Positions 49,586-56,600 are shown, numbered from the stretch's first letter. The stretch: 64,000 nucleotides of DNA from Rhizobium sp. Leaf306 (GCF_001423425.1 NZ_LMNX01000002.1:992001-1056000), one strand, 5' to 3'. Made by a program: numbers and translations. The notes: generated from the letters alone by a model not told the origin.

Positions 49586-50908
49586 ATGGATTGCCGGATT
49601 TTACGCCAGATCACATTGAAGGCCGACGGCCACCTCGCCTGCGACGATAGCGCGGGCTATGGCATAGATCTCGGCCTTGTACGCGCCGGCGGTAGGTGGA
49701 AGCTGCGCGATATCCTTGAAGGTCCGGTCTACTCGCACGTTCGATCGTCGTTTCAGCAGGGCCGGACGCCTTGGCCGACGGTTTGCGAGGGCTGCGATTT
49801 ACTTTCCCTTGGCGCCGCGCCGAACGACACCCTTGCGCATAGCTTCGATCTTCTCGTTGAGCCGACGCTGGCGTGCGAATTGTCCTGCGCGTGCTGTATT
49901 CGCAAGAGCATCATTGGAAAGGGCCGCGCCGAAGACGACCTTGACGTCGAGGTATTTCGTCGGTTCGTCAAAGCTGCGGCGCTCGAGAAGTACCGCATGA
50001 ACCAAGTCCATTACATCGGCTGGGGCGAACCGCTCCTCCATACCCGCTTTCGCGATCTTGTCGACATCGCGTACGAGAGTTTTCCCACAACGATCCAAAT
50101 GGCCACCACCACGGGAAACGTAGATTTCCGCACATCCGTCGGCGACGGCCGGTTCGACTACATCGTAATGTCCTGTGATGGCACCAAGCCGGAATCATAC
50201 GAGCGGTATCGAAAGGGCGGCAATTTCGACGTTGCGATGAAGTTCGCCGCCGATGCAAAAACGTATGGCCATCGCGATTTACGGATCGAATGGAAATACA
50301 TCCTCTTCGACTTCAACGACAGCGACGAAGAGATCCTGCACGCGCAGCGGATGGCGGATCACGCCGGCGTCGATAAGCTGCTGTTCATTCTGACGAACTC
50401 AAAATGGAAGTCGGAGCGATTTACCGGCCACAACGCAGCATCGTTCCCGCTGATATCGCCTGTTGCTACAATCACCCCTGCTGCCGCGATGAGCGCTTTC
50501 GTAGCTGAAGGCAGTCTGTCGGGTGTGCAAACGGGTGCCCATGGTTACATCGATCGCATCGGCGTATCTTCAGGTCAATTCCTCCTGGTGGAGGGGTGGG
50601 CGCTAGGCCCTGGCGATACCTACGCAGACAAAATCCAGCTCTGGATAGACGGTCATCTGCAATCGCAGACTTTGCCGAACTTGCCGCGACAAGATGTTGC
50701 CGCAGCGCGGCCTGGGGCCGCTGGTCCGCACTGCGGGTTCCAATTCAACATTCCGTCGCCGGCCGGCCGGCTGCCGGATAGTATTGAGGTGAGAGTTATT
50801 TCTCGAGAGCACACCTCCAGCATCGGCGGAGATCTCAGTTGGCTGAAGGTCGGTTCGATGCTCAACGTTCGAAAAGATTTGAGAGTAGCGGTTCTCGATA
50901 GCGCATAA
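49586..50908 (+). CDS. Radical SAM protein with N-terminal SPASM-like cysteines and C-terminal beta module
   Basis: This is a 440-residue protein with the radical SAM motif C97-x3-C101-x2-C104 (CELSCACC) and GWGEP at 145-149, followed by SCDGTKPESYERYRKGG. Before the core, residues 3-70 contain C3, C19 (ADGHLAC), an LRDILEGPVYSHVR segment and C67-x2-C70 (VCEGCD), the cysteine pattern and wording of a SPASM auxiliary-cluster domain, which normally follows the core. After residue 300 there is a separate beta-type module (LLVEGWALGPGD, WIDGHLQ, PRQDV, HCGFQFNIPSP) of a kind I recall at the ends of rhizobial surface-polysaccharide enzymes. The ATG at 49586 has TGGAGG at a 6-base distance. Reaction unknown: peptide, sugar or glycan modification are possible. 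It sits in the tRNA-Arg element. Confidence 0.75.
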   Translation: MDCRILRQITLKADGHLACDDSAGYGIDLGLVRAGGRWKLRDILEGPVYSHVRSSFQQGRTPWPTVCEGCDLLSLGAAPNDTLAHSFDLLVEPTLACELSCACCIRKSIIGKGRAEDDLDVEVFRRFVKAAALEKYRMNQVHYIGWGEPLLHTRFRDLVDIAYESFPTTIQMATTTGNVDFRTSVGDGRFDYIVMSCDGTKPESYERYRKGGNFDVAMKFAADAKTYGHRDLRIEWKYILFDFNDSDEEILHAQRMADHAGVDKLLFILTNSKWKSERFTGHNAASFPLISPVATITPAAAMSAFVAEGSLSGVQTGAHGYIDRIGVSSGQFLLVEGWALGPGDTYADKIQLWIDGHLQSQTLPNLPRQDVAAARPGAAGPHCGFQFNIPSPAGRLPDSIEVRVISREHTSSIGGDLSWLKVGSMLNVRKDLRVAVLDSA

Positions 50909-51173
50909 CGTTTGATAAATCTCGGTTGATACCATTAAAGCTAAATGCCTTAGCGGTTGGCTGCCGTTTATCCAGATTATGACCTTCTCCCTTTGCCGGC
51001 GTGACAGATCGACCAAGATTATCGCTGCCCTCAACGAGCTCTACGAGTTCAGCTATTGCTGGCGCCGCGACGGCATAGCTTTTACCAACTCGTCGTAGTC
51101 AGCGATGAAGCTGGAAACTACCTTGGCGCCAATTCGTTTGCCTCGGGCACGTCCGAATAAAGACGCGCCGAAC
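50909..51173. other. Spacer after the radical SAM gene
   Basis: No supported gene is seen. A short plus-strand frame around 50990-51098 (reading ...STKIIAALNELYEFSYC...) looks protein-like but has no start and may be a fragment of a lost gene. Confidence 0.3.
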
Positions 51174-51207
51174 AATGGGATCTCCGTTGTTCGGTTTTTT
51201 GTTGTCA
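51174..51207 (+). terminator. Terminator module, copy 2
   Basis: CCGAACAATGG-gatct-CCGTTGTTCGG plus TTTTTT; it differs from copy 1 (48014-48047) at two positions, one of which keeps a G-U pair in the stem. Flanking bases (CGCCGA before, TTTTGTTG after) are shared too. It would terminate the radical SAM transcript. Confidence 0.8.
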
Positions 51208-51317
51208 TCACGGCTGACCGATCCGCTCACGTTCGACGCGATCAAGGCGCCGGCTCAAATTAATGACGACGTCGCTTGCGCCGTAGACGCTGCCTGCGCC
51301 TGCTCCAGTTCAACGAT
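51208..51317 (-). pseudogene. Remnant: 3' end of a second copy of the 53669 phage-type gene
   Basis: On the minus strand these bases read, with one missing base, GSVYGAxDVVxxLxxRLDRVERERIGQP and a stop codon (pieces ...RRLDRVERERIGQP visible), matching the C-terminus of the intact gene at 53669-54280. Silent changes (third positions) are common, so the copy is an old paralogue rather than a recent duplication. Confidence 0.7.
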
Positions 51318-51383
51318 GATTGCGAAAGCCATGGGGCGACCCGCCAGAAGCTTTCTGAAAGCAGGGGTTGGGCTTCGCTACCT

Positions 51384-51755
51384 TCAAAGTCTCCAGCCAG
51401 CTCCTACCTTAGTCTCGGGATAGTGTTCGGTCGCTTCCATACCGTAATCAGGGTTGTAGCTCAGATCGATTTGCGGCTGATTGAGTACATTCTCTTGAGA
51501 ATGCGCACCCGCTAGGCGATAGAAACTCAAAAGTAAAGACGCATCAATCCTCGTACCGTGGTGATTGATAAGTGCAACAAATGCCTCAGCGAATTCTTCC
51601 GGCTTAAACCAAGCCTTCTGTCCAACCTCAATGACCCAATCCGAGTGCGAGCTATCCGCATTGTTGTAGTCGAAGTCGCGGCTGTATCCAGTAGAGTGAA
51701 CCAATCGGTCCTCGTAGACCGTCCACTCATCGTTCATCAGGATTAAATTCGCCAT
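51384..51755 (-). CDS. Hypothetical protein, 123 aa
   Basis: The frame starts at an ATG with GCGGGAGGCC about 10 bases upstream, a good ribosome-binding site. The product is acidic/aromatic (MANLILMNDEWTVYEDRLVH, then YSRDFDYNNADSSHSDWV and KAWFKPEEFAEAFVALINHHG), has no membrane segment and no cysteines, and seems to be a soluble globular protein. I do not recognise it. It lies between a phage-gene remnant and the IS element in the accessory region. Confidence 0.6.
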   Translation of the reverse strand: MANLILMNDEWTVYEDRLVHSTGYSRDFDYNNADSSHSDWVIEVGQKAWFKPEEFAEAFVALINHHGTRIDASLLLSFYRLAGAHSQENVLNQPQIDLSYNPDYGMEATEHYPETKVGAGWRL

Positions 51756-51978
51756 TCAGTTCTGGCCTCCCGCTTCAATATTTTGATTCGTTAATATAGC
51801 GCAAAGCGGCTGTGTTCGGGAAGGCTCGTCACAAACGAAGGTGGTCACGGGTAAAATTTCGTCATCGTTGCCCAGAGCGGGTGAGCACTTGCAGGCTGCA
51901 AAGGGGGTGGAAGATTGGTATGATGCCATGAAAGGGCGGGACGTTTGAATAGCCCCGCGTTTCGTAGACACCCTCGGG

Positions 51979-52950
51979 TTACGTTTTCTGCTGTTTTTCG
52001 AACTCGACGGGCGACAGCATCCCGTTCCTGACATGTTTGCGTTTCGGGTTGTAGAACATCTCGATGTAGTCGAACACGTCTTGCCTGGCTTCGTCTCTTG
52101 AGCGATAGACCTTTCTGCGTATCCGCTCCCGCTTCAACAGATTGAAGAAACTCTCAGCCACTGCGTTGTCATGGCAGTTGCCCCGTCGGCTCATCGAGTG
52201 AAACAGGTTGTGGTGCTTCAGGAACGATGCCCAGTCCATGCTGGTGAACTGCGATCCCTGATCCGAATGCACCAGAACCTTTTCCTTTGGCTTTCGCCTC
52301 CAGACAGCCATGAGCAGCGCCTGCAGCACGACATCCGTTGTCCGTCGGCTCTGCATCGACCAGCCGATGACACGGCGGGAATAAAGATCGATCACCACCG
52401 CGAGATAGGCGAAGCCTTCATTGGTTCGGATGTAGGTTATGTCCGTGACCCACGCCTTGTCCGGAGCAGCAACGTCGAATTGCCGATCCAGAGTGTTGTC
52501 GATGACAATGGACGGCTTGCCGCCATAAATTCCAGGACGGCGTTTGTATCCGATTTGAGCCTTTATCCCGGCAATCCTTGTCAGGCGGGCAACCCGGTTG
52601 GGGCAGGATGTCTCGCCGTGATCGAGCAGGTCGTCGTGAAGCTTGCGGTAACCGTAGACCTTGCCACTTTCCTCCCAGGCTTTCCGCAGAAGACCGATTT
52701 GCCGTTCGTCTTCACAAGCCCGCTTGCTCAATGGCATCCGAAGCCAGGCATAAAACCCGCTGGGATGGATGCGCAACAGGCGACACAACATTCGCACCGA
52801 GAACCGCTGTTGATGCTGGGCAACGAACGCGTACTTCACTTTGCATCCCTGGCGAAATACGCGGTCGCTTTTTTTAACAACAGGCGACACAACATTCGCA
52901 CCGAGAACCGCTGTTGATGCTGGGCAACGAACGCGTACTTCACTTTGCAT
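51979..52950 (-). CDS. IS3-family transposase orfB (DDE integrase domain)
   Basis: The frame encodes the rve-type catalytic domain with the DDE residues in AWVTDITYIRT, VLVHSDQGSQFTS and NAVAESFFNLLK, plus the N-terminal HTH_21 segment CRLLRIHPSGFYAWL. The genuine part begins near YAFVAQHQQRFSVRM; the first 33 residues of the open frame (reading through copy one of the 104-bp duplication in a foreign frame) are an artefact. In IS3 elements OrfAB is made by -1 frameshifting. Here the duplication shifts the frame (104 is not a multiple of three), so the normal fusion is not produced by a single slip. Confidence 0.9.
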   Translation of the reverse strand: MQSEVRVRCPASTAVLGANVVSPVVKKSDRVFRQGCKVKYAFVAQHQQRFSVRMLCRLLRIHPSGFYAWLRMPLSKRACEDERQIGLLRKAWEESGKVYGYRKLHDDLLDHGETSCPNRVARLTRIAGIKAQIGYKRRPGIYGGKPSIVIDNTLDRQFDVAAPDKAWVTDITYIRTNEGFAYLAVVIDLYSRRVIGWSMQSRRTTDVVLQALLMAVWRRKPKEKVLVHSDQGSQFTSMDWASFLKHHNLFHSMSRRGNCHDNAVAESFFNLLKRERIRRKVYRSRDEARQDVFDYIEMFYNPKRKHVRNGMLSPVEFEKQQKT

Positions 52951-52981
52951 CCCTGGCGAAATACGCGGTCGCTTTTTTTAA
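52774..52981. repeat. Perfect 104-bp tandem duplication at the orfA/orfB junction
   Basis: Bases 52774-52877 and 52878-52981 are identical and adjacent. Each copy contains the orfA stop region and an A7 slippery run (TTAAAAAAAGCG on the minus strand). Confidence 0.97.
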
Positions 52982-53311
52982 AATGTCGCGCTCCTCCGTG
53001 ACCCGCGCCAGTTCCTTTTTAAGGTGCCTGATCTCTTCGGACTGGTCGTTACCCTGGTTCCCAGACGCCAAGGAGAACTTCTTCTTCCACTCATAAAGCA
53101 AGTGCGGGCTTACACCGAGCCGCTGCGAAACCTCTGCAACCTGATAGCTCCGTTCCGTGATCTGACGCACCGCGTCGCGCTTAAACTCTTCGCTGAAAGA
53201 GTGCGGGCTTACACCGAGCCGCTGCGAAACCTCTGCAACCTGATAGCTCCGTTCCGTGATCTGACGCACCGCGTCGCGCTTAAACTCTTCGCTGAAATTC
53301 GATTTGCTCAT
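52940..53311 (-). CDS. IS3-family transposase orfA with duplicated HTH
   Basis: This is a 123-residue OrfA. Its helix-turn-helix unit FSEEFKRDAVRQITERSYQV / AEVSQRLGVSPH occurs twice in tandem (33 residues each, an in-frame 99-bp duplication), followed by LYEWKKK and the leucine-zipper-like segment EEIRHLKKELARVTEERDIL. Near the end the codons TTA AAA AAA GCG supply the A_AAA_AAA slippery heptamer for -1 frameshifting into orfB. The duplicated HTH is unusual and may alter DNA binding. Confidence 0.9.
   Translation of the reverse strand: MSKSNFSEEFKRDAVRQITERSYQVAEVSQRLGVSPHSFSEEFKRDAVRQITERSYQVAEVSQRLGVSPHLLYEWKKKFSLASGNQGNDQSEEIRHLKKELARVTEERDILKKATAYFARDAK
53101..53298. repeat. 99-bp in-frame tandem duplication in orfA
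   Basis: 53101-53199 and 53200-53298 match at every position except the last. The unit encodes one complete helix-turn-helix of OrfA. Confidence 0.97.
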
Positions 53312-53404
53312 GATGATCTTCTTGCCTCTAATTTAGGAAAGAAGCGTCTACAAATCTCGGGGCTATTCAGTTATGGATTCGCGCAATTATGGGAGATCAG
53401 CCTA

Positions 53405-53623
53405 ATGAATGAAATAAAGCCACCTAAGTCGGGATCGCCCAACAGGTTTATCGACTGCCAAGAGGCGATTGAAACCAAGCTACGATCGATTGTCAACGAA
53501 GCCGTTGAGGCAGGCTGGGGAGACAAGGAAACTCTCGCGGCAGTTGTAGAAGTTGCAGAAAACCTTCTTCTAGGTGAGGAGACAAATTACGACGTTTTGC
53601 GTCAAATCCGCAGGATGACATAA
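53405..53623 (+). CDS. Small conserved-type hypothetical protein, 72 aa
   Basis: The ATG at 53405 follows ATGGGAGATCAGCC. The product (MNEIKPPKSGSPNRFIDCQE, then AVEAGWGDKETLAAVVEVAENLL) is acidic and helical, similar in style to short proteins of unknown function often seen in rhizobial chromosomes and prophages. It starts 36 bases right of the IS end, so its promoter may have been separated from it by the IS insertion. Confidence 0.6.
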   Translation: MNEIKPPKSGSPNRFIDCQEAIETKLRSIVNEAVEAGWGDKETLAAVVEVAENLLLGEETNYDVLRQIRRMT

Positions 53624-53668
53624 TAATTCAGTCCGTGGAAACGCGGGCGGGTATGCGGGCTTTGTGGG

Positions 53669-54280
53669 CTAAGGCTGACCAATCCGCTCGCGCTCAACGC
53701 GATCGAGGCGCTGCCTGAGATCCATGATAACGTCGCGGGCGCCGTAAACGCTGCCCTGCGCTTGCTTCAGCTCATCGACCTGCCGCTGCTGATCCTGGAA
53801 GCGCTGGTCGTAGTTCGACCAGACGCGGGCGTGCTCGTCTCGCGGCACCAGCCCCTCTCGAAGTTCCTTGATGGCAGCCTCCGTTCGCTGACGATCTTCC
53901 TGGCCACGAGCGGTTCGCCATTCCATCTCTTTTTGTGTGACCATACTGGAAACGATCGTCGACAGGCTGTCCTTCGTCTCGATCGCACGCATACGCATGT
54001 CCTCGCGCATCGTGGTGATGTTGTCCTTGATCGGCTGCAGCGCCATGAAGCCGAGTCCACCCAGGACCGTGATCGTCACCGAACAGAAGCCGATGATGAT
54101 CGGCCACTGCGTCTTTGACCCACCACGGATGTCATCGACCAGCGAGCGGATCTGCGAGGCGATTTCGGAGAAGCCCTTGCCCATCCGGTTGTCGAGATCG
54201 CCGATTTGCCGCGACTGGTTCTCGACGCGCTCGCCGAGCTGCGCATATTTCGCTTCCGGGTCAAAGCCGCCATTGGGCAT
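53669..54280 (-). CDS. Phage-type membrane protein with coiled coils, unknown function
   Basis: This 203-residue protein starts at the ATG at 54280 (AGGGAGAAACGAC upstream). It has an N-terminal coiled-coil segment (QLGERVENQSRQIGDLDNRM), one transmembrane helix near residues 60-80 (WPIIIGFCSVTITVLGGLGF) and a long helical/coiled C-terminal half ending RQRLDRVERERIGQP. Such proteins are common near the lysis/tail end of rhizobial prophages; the function is unknown. A decayed paralogue of its 3' end lies at 51208-51317. It is the last gene of a minus-strand run with 54295 and 54492. Confidence 0.7.
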   Translation of the reverse strand: MPNGGFDPEAKYAQLGERVENQSRQIGDLDNRMGKGFSEIASQIRSLVDDIRGGSKTQWPIIIGFCSVTITVLGGLGFMALQPIKDNITTMREDMRMRAIETKDSLSTIVSSMVTQKEMEWRTARGQEDRQRTEAAIKELREGLVPRDEHARVWSNYDQRFQDQQRQVDELKQAQGSVYGARDVIMDLRQRLDRVERERIGQP

Positions 54281-54294
54281 GTCGTTTCTCCCTG

Positions 54295-54495
54295 TCATTC
54301 GTCCCGCTGCCCTTCTGCATTCAATTCCGTCACCATCGCCGCCGCGAAGCCATCAATCCCCGAAGAGGCAAGCGGCAGCAGATGGATACCATCGATGTTG
54401 AAGTAGACGCGCCGGTTCTGGATCTCGCGGACGCGGAAGATGTTTCCGTGCCGGTCGACGTAGGACCGGCCGGGAATGATGCTCGATGCGATCAT
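54295..54495 (-). CDS. Small phage-type protein, 66 aa
   Basis: The ATG at 54495 overlaps the stop codon of the upstream small gene (ATGA), which supports translation by coupling. The product (MIASSIIPGRSYVDRHGNIF, then VREIQNRRVYFNIDG) looks like a small beta-rich fold. It has no recognised family. It is upstream of the coiled-coil membrane protein gene by 14 bases, forming a compact phage-like operon. Confidence 0.6.
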   Translation of the reverse strand: MIASSIIPGRSYVDRHGNIFRVREIQNRRVYFNIDGIHLLPLASSGIDGFAAAMVTELNAEGQRDE

Positions 54496-54680
54496 GGCGG
54501 CGCCTGGATAGCTTTGTCGTGCTGCCGGCACTGATCCCCCGACCAGATGGACGCAGCGCAGAGAGAGGCCACTGTGCGCCCGATCTTGCGTTTGTCGGCC
54601 GACGTCAGCCCGCGGGCCCCGATCAGGTCCGTGCCGACAACCCGCTTAACGACGCATACTGCGACCGCGTTGGCTGACAT
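54492..54680 (-). CDS. Small phage-type protein, about 62 aa
   Basis: The frame ends in TGA overlapping the next start (ATGA). The C-terminal part (GARGLTSADKRKIGRTVASL, then CAASIWSGDQCRQHDKAI) looks like a small helical protein with two cysteines, of the kind found downstream of phage tail-fibre genes. The start is unsure: the ATG at 54680 lacks a clear ribosome-binding site and overlaps the truncated tail gene by 35 bases. Confidence 0.45.
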   Translation of the reverse strand: MSANAVAVCVVKRVVGTDLIGARGLTSADKRKIGRTVASLCAASIWSGDQCRQHDKAIQAPP

Positions 54681-54819
54681 CGGTCGAGGTGTCGCGGATC
54701 GTCGATCGGGCCCCCGTGGCAGGTCCGCCGTTGGCGCCTGAAGTCCCAAGCGCAGCAATGCCGATCTTTGGGTTTGCACCTGTCGGGACAGCGGAAAGCG
54801 TCACAGTGACCTGGCTCGC
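54646..54819 (-). pseudogene. C-terminal remnant of a phage tail/host-specificity-type gene
   Basis: On the minus strand the frame reads QVTVTLSAVPTGANPKIGIA, then ALGTSGANGGPATGARSTIR, ending MRR and TAA. The low-complexity Gly/Thr/Ser wording is that of tail-fibre or host-specificity protein ends. It has no start and abuts the oppositely oriented PAPS-reductase remnant, so the N-terminal bulk has been deleted. Identification is tentative. Confidence 0.45.
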
Positions 54820-55148
54820 GCCTGATCGAGCGTGCCGGTATCGAACTGCCGGCCATGTATCGCCTTGGCTACCACAACAACAACTGCATCGGCTGCGTCA
54901 AAGGCGGCATGGGCTATTGGAATAAGATCCGGCGTGATTTCCCAGAAACCTACGAACGCATGGCCGTTCTACAGCGCGAGCTTGGGCCGGGTTCCTACTT
55001 CTGGCGGGAGCGCAAGACGAAAGAGCGCATCAGCCTGGATGCCTTGGACCCCGATCGCGGCAACCACGACGAAGAACCTAACATCGAATGCTCGCTTCTC
55101 TGCCATGCGGCCGAGGTGACCATTGCCGATGATTGCGAGGCAGCATGA
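54819..55148 (+). pseudogene. Truncated phage PAPS-reductase-like gene (C-terminal part)
   Basis: The frame (RLIERAGIELPAMYRLGYHN, then NNCIGCVKGGMGYWNKIRRD and FPETYERMAVL) matches the C-terminal half of phosphoadenosine-phosphosulfate-reductase-like proteins found in phages, including the cysteine motif CIGC. The N-terminal ATP pyrophosphatase part with its SGGKDS-type loop is missing; a stop codon (54807-54809) precedes the homology. An internal ATG at 54855 could still give a 97-residue product. Its stop overlaps the next ATG (ATGA), preserving the original operon. Confidence 0.75.
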
Positions 55149-55393
55149 CCACGATAGCACCATGCCCTTTCTGCGGATGCCAGTTGGAGAAGAGCGAAAC
55201 GTTCTCGAACAGGGCAACAGCATACTTCGTTCACCCCTATCAGGACGAAGGCGAAGAATGCATCGCCAGTTCGATCCGCATTCCTGTGTCTGACCGAAAG
55301 GACGACAATCAGCGGCTTTCGTCTTGGAACCGTCGCTCCCCATCACCCGAAACGAGGGCGATGGCTCCGAACACAGAAAGGGTGGAGAGATGA
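55145..55393 (+). CDS. Lar-like (restriction alleviation family) zinc-ribbon protein
   Basis: This 82-residue protein begins MTTIAPCPFCGCQLEKSETF, a CPxCG zinc knuckle, has a further Cys in GEECIASSI, and reads SSWNRRSPSP, resembling the AWNRR end of Lar-type proteins. Lar of the Rac prophage modulates type I restriction; many phage members are uncharacterised. It overlaps the genes on both sides by 4 bases (ATGA), so it belongs to the right-arm operon that leads into the integrase. Confidence 0.55.
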   Translation: MTTIAPCPFCGCQLEKSETFSNRATAYFVHPYQDEGEECIASSIRIPVSDRKDDNQRLSSWNRRSPSPETRAMAPNTERVER

Positions 55394-55566
55394 CGACGCC
55401 TGCCCTGGTGAAAGCCGCAGACCTCAAGCGCATCGCTGCCGCGGTAAAGCGCGACGGCGTCCGGATCGAGATCGAAGTCAATGGGAAGATTGTGAGAGTT
55501 ACCCCCGATATCCCCAATAATCACAGGGTGAAGCCAGTTGCTCGGTACGAGGACTTTGACCTCTGA
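55390..55566 (+). CDS. Small protein (58 aa) directly before the integrase
   Basis: The ATG at 55390 follows GGTGGAGAG. The product (MTTPALVKAADLKRIAAAVK, then RDGVRIEIEVNGKIVRVTP) has an N-terminal helix followed by a beta hairpin. The position immediately upstream of, and overlapping by one base, the integrase gene would suit an excisionase, but no typical HTH is visible. It is a common companion of this integrase type in rhizobial prophages as far as I recall. Confidence 0.6.
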   Translation: MTTPALVKAADLKRIAAAVKRDGVRIEIEVNGKIVRVTPDIPNNHRVKPVARYEDFDL

Positions 55567-56600
55567 TGGATGGCATGCCGCGCAAACCATACCTCTCGCG
55601 TGAAAAGACACGCCACGATAAGTTCGTTTGGTACTTCAAGCGGAAGGGGAAGCGCGTGCGGCTGCCAGAGCCATATGGCAGCGATGAGTTTAAAGCCGCC
55701 TATGAGAAGGCACTGACCGGCTCGTCGTCGGTGATTGAAAAGCCGAAAAGCCGAACCGGATCTCTGAAGTGGCTGGTTGATCAGTACAAGCGCAGCGCGG
55801 CATTCGCAGGGCTCGCCGCTGGCACTCGTCGCGCCCGGGACAACATCCTCAAGCAGATCTTGGACTCGCCACGCAACGCCGACGGTCCATTTGCCGACCT
55901 GTCGCGGGCGAAGGTGAAGGCGGGAATGGATAAGCGCGCGGCAACGCCGAACTCTGCAAACAACTTTCTCAAGACGATGGGCCACCTTTTCAAGTGGGCC
56001 GTTGAGGCTGGGCACGTCGATGTCAATCCGTGCATTGGCGTCTCAAAGGTCAACGTGAAATCCGACGGCTTCCACAAGTGGTCGGTCGATGAGGTCGAGA
56101 AGTACCGATCACACCATAAGATCGGCACGAAACCGAGGCTGGCGATCGACATCCTACTCTTCCTGGGCCTACGCCGGGGCGATGCCGTGGTGGTTGGCAA
56201 GCAGCACATGAAGGACGGACTAATCTCGATCCGCACAGAGAAGACGAAGCAATGGGTTTACCTGCCGGTCTTCAAGCAGCTCATGGATTCGATCGAGGCG
56301 ACACCGACCGGCGATCTCGCGTTTCTGACGACGGAGAAAGGCAAGCCATTCAGCTCCGGCGCTTCGTTCGGGAATTGGTTCGCAAAGCAATGCACGGCGG
56401 CTGGGCTACCTGATGTGTGCCGAGCGCATGGTCTACGGAAGGCAGGGGCAACGATTGCTGCGGATGAAGGGGCGACAGCTCACGAACTGATGGCAATGTT
56501 CGGCTGGTCGCGGCTCTCGATGGCTGAGATCTACACCAAAGAGGCGGATAAAAAGAAGCTTGCAAGGGGGGCTTCGAAACGTCTGTCGAACAGAATGTAG
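55566..56600 (+). CDS. int: Tyrosine-type site-specific integrase
   Basis: This 344-residue phage integrase has an N-terminal arm-binding region (about 1-60, basic), a SAM-like core-binding domain (about 65-150, TPNSANNFLKTMGHLFKWAV) and the catalytic domain: Arg in FLGLRRGDAVVVG, His-x-x-Arg in CRAHGLRKAGATIA, Trp in MFGWSRLSM at the second His position, and Tyr nucleophile in MAEIYTKEADKK. All catalytic residues are present, so it may still be active. The start codon overlaps the preceding gene's TGA; a second ATG is nine bases later. It ends 61 bases from the tRNA-Arg 3' end, its target. Confidence 0.93.
   Translation: MDGMPRKPYLSREKTRHDKFVWYFKRKGKRVRLPEPYGSDEFKAAYEKALTGSSSVIEKPKSRTGSLKWLVDQYKRSAAFAGLAAGTRRARDNILKQILDSPRNADGPFADLSRAKVKAGMDKRAATPNSANNFLKTMGHLFKWAVEAGHVDVNPCIGVSKVNVKSDGFHKWSVDEVEKYRSHHKIGTKPRLAIDILLFLGLRRGDAVVVGKQHMKDGLISIRTEKTKQWVYLPVFKQLMDSIEATPTGDLAFLTTEKGKPFSSGASFGNWFAKQCTAAGLPDVCRAHGLRKAGATIAADEGATAHELMAMFGWSRLSMAEIYTKEADKKKLARGASKRLSNRM

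Larger units (their letters stand above)
51946..53369 (-). mobile_element. IS3-family insertion sequence, 1424 bp, with two internal duplications
   Basis: The ends are imperfect 26-bp inverted repeats (51946-51971 and 53344-53369, 22 of 26 matching, starting TGAATAGCCCCG). GTT flanks both sides (51943-51945 and 53370-53372), a 3-bp target duplication. Two overlapping reading frames, orfA and orfB, are on the minus strand. Removing two tandem duplications (104 bp and 99 bp) gives a normal length of 1221 bp. Confidence 0.93.

Noticed and set aside
52171..52917. 248-codon plus-strand frame within the IS
   Set aside because: Antisense to transposase orfB, which has all DDE motifs.
53024..53623. 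199-codon plus-strand frame running from the IS into flanking DNA
   Set aside because: Its first part is antisense to orfA; only the segment from the ATG at 53405, outside the IS and with its own ribosome-binding site, is retained.
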